Assembly: GCF_900156375.1 (NCBI RefSeq)
Contig: NZ_FTNK01000019.1
Coordinates: 1-64,000, forward strand
DNA from: Paenibacillus macquariensis
GTDB lineage: Bacteria > Bacillota > Bacilli > Paenibacillales > Paenibacillaceae
Length of the DNA: 64,000 nucleotides
Direction of reading: 5' to 3'
Shown here: positions 60,652-64,000 of the stretch, piece by piece
How the letters are laid out: every line of letters begins with the position of its first letter
How positions within the stretch are numbered: the stretch's first letter is position 1
The notes under the pieces: model-generated
Told to the model about the DNA's origin: nothing
The model's input: the letters and a program-made list of their open reading frames with translations, nothing else
The model's database searches: none
Position numbers and translations under genes: made by a program

Positions 60652-61698
60652 CCGTTTCTTACTTCTCGCTGTGTGTATCTCTAGTGATGCAAGTTCTCTA
60701 GCCGTAAGTTGACGAGCATAAGCCCCTGGAGACTTATCCGTATTCACCTTTTTGATGCATCCTGATCCCTCAGGCCACGCTATTTGTGTTCCGAATATCT
60801 GCATCGCCCAGTTAACGGGAAAAGCTACGGATGTACGACCATCGTCACTCCCTGCAAAGTTCACAGCTGCAGCATAATGATCTGCCTTTCTTAGCCACAC
60901 TGATCCTGAATCGCCTGGAAGAGATACCGGCTTCCTTCCTTTGATAACCGTCTGATTCTTAAAATTAAGCATCCCTATATTATCCCCGTAATCAATTTGA
61001 ATATCTGTATTTATTGAATCTACCACTCCGTTTACCAGCCCCGATGTACGACCTACTTTCTTAAATCGTTCACCTACACGATACGTAGTTACATACCCTG
61101 GAAGAACACCAACCGTTGCATATCGAGGACTCAATAAGCAGTTTGCACGTGGGATAGCTAGTGCTATATCCACTCTATTAATTTTGTTTTTTTGTAATTT
61201 CACATATCGATATAATCGTCCAACGGTATCTCTTCCCAACCGTCCGTTATCTGCTCCTCCGGGTTGTAATATCTCTGTGAAGCTACTTGAATTCGTTGGA
61301 TTTAAGACATGATTATTACTAAATATATAGCGTTGATTAGCTTTTGGTACATTCGTGACGATCAAACCTACGCTACCAGAACCACCCGTAGTACCGACAC
61401 TATACCCTGCGGGGATAGGACGTATTCTTTTTTTATAATCTACATAAGCATGCATCTTTCCTGATTTCACAAATCTAACAGGCACAGTTACTGCTTTGCC
61501 TTTTACCCTCATCGTCATAGTGGATGAAATTCTAAGCATTGTAGGAGAGAAGCTAGTGATATAGATAATGACAGCTGCGCCTTTCTTCGGGTTCTTAGGA
61601 TCATGATACCCTACACCAATACCATGTACATCAGATCTTGCTAACATTTGGCGAGACATCCGTTCTTTCATTGCATGTGCCGCTAAAAAAGTGGCCAA
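60640..61698 (-). CDS. Trypsin-like serine protease family protein without signal peptide
   Basis: This 352-residue protein has the chymotrypsin-type triad: His130 in IFSNNHVL, Asp177 in NRVDIALAI and Ser264 in LPGDSGSVW. Before the protease fold is a segment of about 100 residues beginning SDVHGIGVGYHDPKNPKKGA that resembles the N-terminal part of other bacterial Nal1-like trypsin proteins. The start codon is TTG, preceded by AAAGGTGA. No signal peptide is present, so a cytoplasmic or released-by-lysis role is likely. A Lys/Arg-rich tail (SKKRKRI) ends the protein. The target is unknown. Confidence 0.85.
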   Translation of the reverse strand: MATFLAAHAMKERMSRQMLARSDVHGIGVGYHDPKNPKKGAAVIIYITSFSPTMLRISSTMTMRVKGKAVTVPVRFVKSGKMHAYVDYKKRIRPIPAGYSVGTTGGSGSVGLIVTNVPKANQRYIFSNNHVLNPTNSSSFTEILQPGGADNGRLGRDTVGRLYRYVKLQKNKINRVDIALAIPRANCLLSPRYATVGVLPGYVTTYRVGERFKKVGRTSGLVNGVVDSINTDIQIDYGDNIGMLNFKNQTVIKGRKPVSLPGDSGSVWLRKADHYAAAVNFAGSDDGRTSVAFPVNWAMQIFGTQIAWPEGSGCIKKVNTDKSPGAYARQLTARELASLEIHTARSKKRKRI

Positions 61699-61905
61699 TA
61701 TCCATCACCTTTTTCCATTTGATACGCTATTGTATTCGACGTGATGTATTTGTTCATAGGCATTCAAACATTTCCTGAAAAGGGATGATCACACAGCAAA
61801 TCCTAACAAGTTCTCGTTAAATATTTAATCCGCTTTCTATTCATCTAATTTACGTATTTGTTTTCTGTCACAGAATGTTCAATAATTAATGAAAGACACA
61901 CAATA

Positions 61906-61924
61906 TTCACAATTAATTTGTGAA
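61906..61924. promoter_or_regulatory. Palindrome upstream of a small membrane protein
   Basis: TTCACAA-TTAAT-TTGTGAA is a perfect 7+5+7 palindrome, 22 bp before the start of the 38-residue frame. It may be an operator. The gap 61699-61900 shows nothing else. Confidence 0.4.
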
Positions 61925-61946
61925 CAATTTAAGGAGATGACGGTAT

Positions 61947-62063
61947 ATGGTAACCCCTAAAAGTAAACGTGACAGTCAAATATTTCTTATCTTTGTAGGT
62001 ATCGGTGTATTTTATGCCGCATTTTATAGTATATTTATTCTATATTCTATTCATGGTCAATAA
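61947..62063 (+). CDS. Very small membrane protein, 38 residues
   Basis: A frame from ATG 61947, 10 bases after AAGGAG, encodes a short basic N-terminus (MVTPKSKRDSQ) and one hydrophobic helix (IFLIFVGIGVFYAAFYSIFI) ending LYSIHGQ. It has the look of a genuine small single-helix membrane protein with the N-terminus in the cytoplasm. No family could be named. A palindrome lies directly upstream and a 19-codon frame in a terminator hairpin follows. Confidence 0.6.
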   Translation: MVTPKSKRDSQIFLIFVGIGVFYAAFYSIFILYSIHGQ

Positions 62064-62113
62064 CCTATTTCATAGGATTCATTTAACAACAATGACCATC
62101 GGAGGTATCATTC

Positions 62114-62173
62114 ATGATGCATCCTAAGCGATCTCCATTAATGAGGTTAACGAATATACCTTATATTCATTAA
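62114..62173 (+). CDS. Possible 19-codon peptide frame inside a terminator hairpin
   Basis: ATG at 62114 lies 7 bases after GGAGGT and opens a frame of 19 codons (MMHPKRSPLMRLTNIPYIH) ending TAA at 62171-62173. The coding sequence overlaps the left arm of a long hairpin (62126-62193). A leader or regulatory peptide is possible, but so is a chance frame. Confidence 0.35.
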   Translation: MMHPKRSPLMRLTNIPYIH

Positions 62174-62197
62174 CCTCATTAATAGAATCGCTTTTTA
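62126..62197 (+). terminator. Long terminator hairpin
   Basis: A 22-bp stem with one mismatch (62137-62158 with 62162-62183, 3-nt loop) is extended by AAGCGAT / ATCGCTT at the base and followed by TTT. Confidence 0.8.
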
Positions 62198-62328
62198 TTT
62201 ATTCACACTGTTTAATCATAAGAGACAACAGTAGAATGGTATGCCATCAAGAATAGGAAAATTTGTACTACCACTTGTATTGTATAAGTCAGTATAATGA
62301 ATTCATCTTATACAATTGAGGGGTACAT

Positions 62329-62511
62329 ATGTCTGAAACACAGCGTATTGACTGTACGAAATGTTCCTTTTATTACGTCACCTGGGATCCACAACAACCT
62401 AAAGGATGTAAAGCCTTCGGTTTCAAAACAAAAACCATGCCAAGCACTGCTGTTCTCTCTTCTTCTGGCAGACCTTGCATGAGCTTCGAGCTTAAAGAAC
62501 GACTACGTTGA
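62329..62511 (+). CDS. Small cysteine-bearing protein, 60 residues
   Basis: This protein has four Cys in the arrangement CTKC-x14-C-x19-C (CTKCSFYYVTWDPQQPKGCK and SSSGRPCMSFELK), suggesting a small metal-binding or iron-sulfur fold. Short proteins of this type are widespread and sometimes mislabelled uracil-DNA glycosylase. The start follows GAGGGG at good spacing. It ends at a terminator. Function unknown. Confidence 0.75.
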   Translation: MSETQRIDCTKCSFYYVTWDPQQPKGCKAFGFKTKTMPSTAVLSSSGRPCMSFELKERLR

Positions 62512-62522
62512 TTAAGAAAAAG

Positions 62523-62576
62523 AAAGAGCCGAGGAATACAGGCTTGATCACCTGGATTTCCTCGACTCCTCTTTTG
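62523..62576. terminator. Terminator between convergent small genes
   Basis: GAGCCGAGGAA pairs with TTCCTCGACTC (one mismatch) with an inner CAGG/CCTG stem, followed by CTCTTTT; flanked by A-rich DNA on the left. Confidence 0.75.
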
Positions 62577-62589
62577 TACTCATGTGTAA

Positions 62590-62763
62590 TTAGAATGTCT
62601 CTGCATTTTTTAACGCATGGTCCCAACTTGGAAAATAAAACAATGCATTCCGCATTAATTCAGGATCACTTTGCTTCACTTGTTTCTTGCCTACTGTTTC
62701 TCCATTGGATTGAAGCTTCCTGATGCGCTCAATAACCTCATCGGCTCCTAGCGTAACGTCCAT
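62590..62763 (-). CDS. Small HNH-repeat-like protein, 57 residues
   Basis: A frame from ATG 62763 behind AAGGAGTG encodes 57 residues: DEVIERIRKLQSNGETVGKK then QVKQSDPELMRNALFYFPSW and DHALKNAETF. The layout (helix, spacer, FxSWxxAL) resembles the homing-endonuclease-associated repeat that binds DNA, here as a single free-standing unit. No nuclease domain is present. The function is unknown; a DNA-binding role is inferred from resemblance only. Confidence 0.65.
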   Translation of the reverse strand: MDVTLGADEVIERIRKLQSNGETVGKKQVKQSDPELMRNALFYFPSWDHALKNAETF

Positions 62764-62906
62764 TAGGTTTCACTCCTTTCCTATATTCGGATCTCCTCCA
62801 TAATTTCCCCATTTGTTTGTTGTTCTATACAAGAGTCTTGCTTACTCCATAATTTTCTCATCATAACAGCACATGGAGTAATTCTATCTTCTTATCGAAC
62901 AGAACA

Positions 62907-62951
62907 ACAAAGAGAAGCCCTCCCTACCACGTTAACAGTGGCATTGAAGGC
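62907..62951 (-). terminator. Possible terminator of cutC
   Basis: GCCTTC...CCAC pairs with GTGG...GAGGGC on the minus strand, followed by TTCTCTTTGTT. Moderate. Confidence 0.5.
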
Positions 62952-62976
62952 ATCTTTACATGTTAAGAAAGTTATA

Positions 62977-63672
62977 TTACCTTATCGATTGATTTAATAT
63001 AGTACGGATATATTGCAACCGTTCCGCGTCAATGGCCTTCATCGGATCGCCACCTTGTCTTACGGCTGAACCGAAATGTACGCGGCTTACACCGGAGTGC
63101 TGAAGGAAAGATTCGAGGCTTTGTCCAGTTAAGCCTGCACCTGCCAAAATCGAAATGGATTTACCAACCGTCATACTCGTAAGCTTCGCAAGTTGATCCG
63201 CACCTTCGAGTGCAGAATGACTTCCTCCAGATGTAAGTATATCTACTATCTGTGGATAACGCAGAAGTATATCTAACGCCTCTAATTGATCCTGAACCTC
63301 ATCAAATGCACGGTGGAAGGTAACCTCCATACCGTCTGCTGCATCCAAAAGGTACTGCAGATTCACTTCATCTATCGTTGCGTCTTGTTTAAGCATCCCT
63401 ATGACAATGCCCAAACCTCCAATCGAACCAATCTCTTTGATATCACGTCTCATCGTTTCAATATCTTCTTGATCATAATAGAATGAGCGGGCATGAGGCC
63501 TCACCATAACCCTTACGGGAATAGACACTGCCTCCCTAACTCTATCTATAAGTCCTATACTCGGCGTCAAGCCACCTTCACGTATAGCCGTAATCAGTTC
63601 AATCCGATCAGCGCCTCCGCGTTCTGCCATAATGGCATCCCCAACTGTGGTCGCAATCACTTCTAACAGCAT
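62977..63672 (-). CDS. cutC: CutC family protein
   Basis: This 231-residue TIM-barrel protein matches CutC: MLLEVIATTVGDAIMAERGG with ADRIEL at the start, GGLTPSIGLI, VRVMVRPHARSFYYD, GLGIVIGML, VTFHRAFDE, and ILTSGGSHSALEG near the end. It was first linked to copper tolerance in E. coli but its enzymatic role is unproven. The start at 63672 follows AAGGAGGTCAATGAA. It lies just downstream of the GntR/UTRA regulator's stop on the same strand, so they may be cotranscribed. No other copper genes are adjacent. Confidence 0.92.
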   Translation of the reverse strand: MLLEVIATTVGDAIMAERGGADRIELITAIREGGLTPSIGLIDRVREAVSIPVRVMVRPHARSFYYDQEDIETMRRDIKEIGSIGGLGIVIGMLKQDATIDEVNLQYLLDAADGMEVTFHRAFDEVQDQLEALDILLRYPQIVDILTSGGSHSALEGADQLAKLTSMTVGKSISILAGAGLTGQSLESFLQHSGVSRVHFGSAVRQGGDPMKAIDAERLQYIRTILNQSIR

Positions 63673-63848
63673 TTCATTGACCTCCTTAATCATAATCATA
63701 TGTGCCGCTCTGATGATCTTCTTACTCATGTTGTACATACATTGATAAAAGGTAACCTCTTAACCACGGCCTGGTTAATCACTTCAACAACTTGTGGTGT
63801 AGGGTTTCATTAAACTTATGAGAAGGAGCTCGCAAGTCGCTCCATCGC

Positions 63849-64000
63849 TTACACGTCGTAGCTGACAAGGTAATGCTGTAATTCCGTATTATAATGTCCA
63901 ATACTGTATTCAATGACTCTACCTTCGGAATCGTAAGAGTACCTGAGCCTCTTTAAAAGAGGAGTCCCTTCTGGAGTACCGAGAAGGGACTCTGTTTCCA
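63849..64000 (-). CDS. GntR/UTRA transcriptional regulator, C-terminal part (cut by window edge)
   Basis: Reading the minus strand from 63998, an open frame of 50 codons ends at TAA (63849-63851). It encodes ETESLLGTPEGTPLLKRLRY, SYDSEGRVIEYSIGHY and NTELQHYLVSYDV. This is the end of a UTRA ligand-binding domain, as in HutC/FarR-type GntR regulators (compare LGIPKGTPLLR...VEYSIGYYR). The DNA-binding part lies outside the window. The effector is usually a small sugar or amino acid derivative. Confidence 0.85.
   Translation of the reverse strand, partial: ETESLLGTPEGTPLLKRLRYSYDSEGRVIEYSIGHYNTELQHYLVSYDV

Noticed and set aside
61906..61924. Possible Rex site
   Set aside because: The Rex consensus is TTGTGAA-N4-TTCACAA; here the half-sites are in the opposite order with a 5-bp spacer, so it is only kept as an unassigned palindrome.
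63252..63260. TGTGGATAA, a perfect DnaA box on the minus strand
   Set aside because: Single copy inside the cutC coding region; explained by codon choice.
1..64000. CRISPR arrays, tRNA genes, complete insertion sequences or prophage modules
   Set aside because: None was seen: no regularly spaced long repeats with spacers, no transposase or phage structural genes, and no tRNA-like cloverleaf was recognised by eye.

Overview
The window looks like a chromosomal segment of a low-to-moderate GC Firmicute, most likely Paenibacillus or a close relative. The reasons are the 5' end of a 16S rRNA gene at the left edge, Gram-positive ribosome binding sites, T-box and purine riboswitch leaders, several secreted enzymes carrying the copper-amine-oxidase-like 'stalk' domain that is common in Paenibacillus, and the gene order moxR - DUF58 - transglutaminase - guaA - (insert) - purine permease, which matches the yeaC-yeaD-yebA-guaA-pbuG order of Bacillus. 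No plasmid, prophage or CRISPR locus is present. The assignment to genus is inference; no database search was possible.

Layout. 1-2.3 kb: the start of an rrn operon reading leftwards with its promoter, then a guanine-riboswitch-controlled purine permease. 2.5-6.4 kb: a three-gene sugar ABC importer without its own ATPase, plus a broken remnant and an 18/19 repeat of the guaA 3' end. This looks like foreign DNA inserted between guaA and pbuG. 6.5-14 kb: guaA, the transglutaminase/DUF58/MoxR operon and a polysaccharide deacetylase. 14-24 kb: DedA protein, ECF-type sigma factor, a ClpP paralogue, a MarR-controlled multidrug exporter, peroxiredoxin, LCP protein, hemL, and a divergent MocR regulator/EamA exporter pair. 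24-34 kb: GDSL hydrolase, inositol-phosphatase family enzyme, fabI, uvsE, ddl, an amidase and aconitase. 34-41 kb: an amino acid permease behind a T-box leader, a GntR regulator with membrane protein, an alpha/beta hydrolase and a secreted transglutaminase-like protein. 41-50 kb: redox and metal genes (glutaredoxin, trxB, a P1B-4 metal ATPase with Fur-like boxes, thioredoxin-like protein), a degenerate PEP-utilising protein, metY, deoC and ppaC. 50-58.7 kb: MFS transporter, phosphodiesterase, a cation/proton antiporter behind a promoter plus tandem-hairpin leader, a chemoreceptor and a GntR-ABC operon. 58.7-64 kb: a regularly spaced DnaA-box array, several small or poorly known proteins, a trypsin-like protein, CutC, and the 3' end of a GntR/UTRA regulator cut by the window edge.

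Most genes are housekeeping and read leftwards. The observations most worth checking are: five TTATNNACA motifs at 20-22 bp intervals between two convergent genes (58751-58843); a stand-alone PPDK C-terminal-domain protein that has lost most catalytic residues (45507-46709); a promoter followed by two near-identical hairpins, the second a terminator, in front of a cation/proton antiporter (54223-54361); a NadD-like protein without the nucleotidyltransferase signature (58883-59413); and the insertion scar at the guaA 3' end (5999-6500). Regulatory calls are motif matches made by eye.
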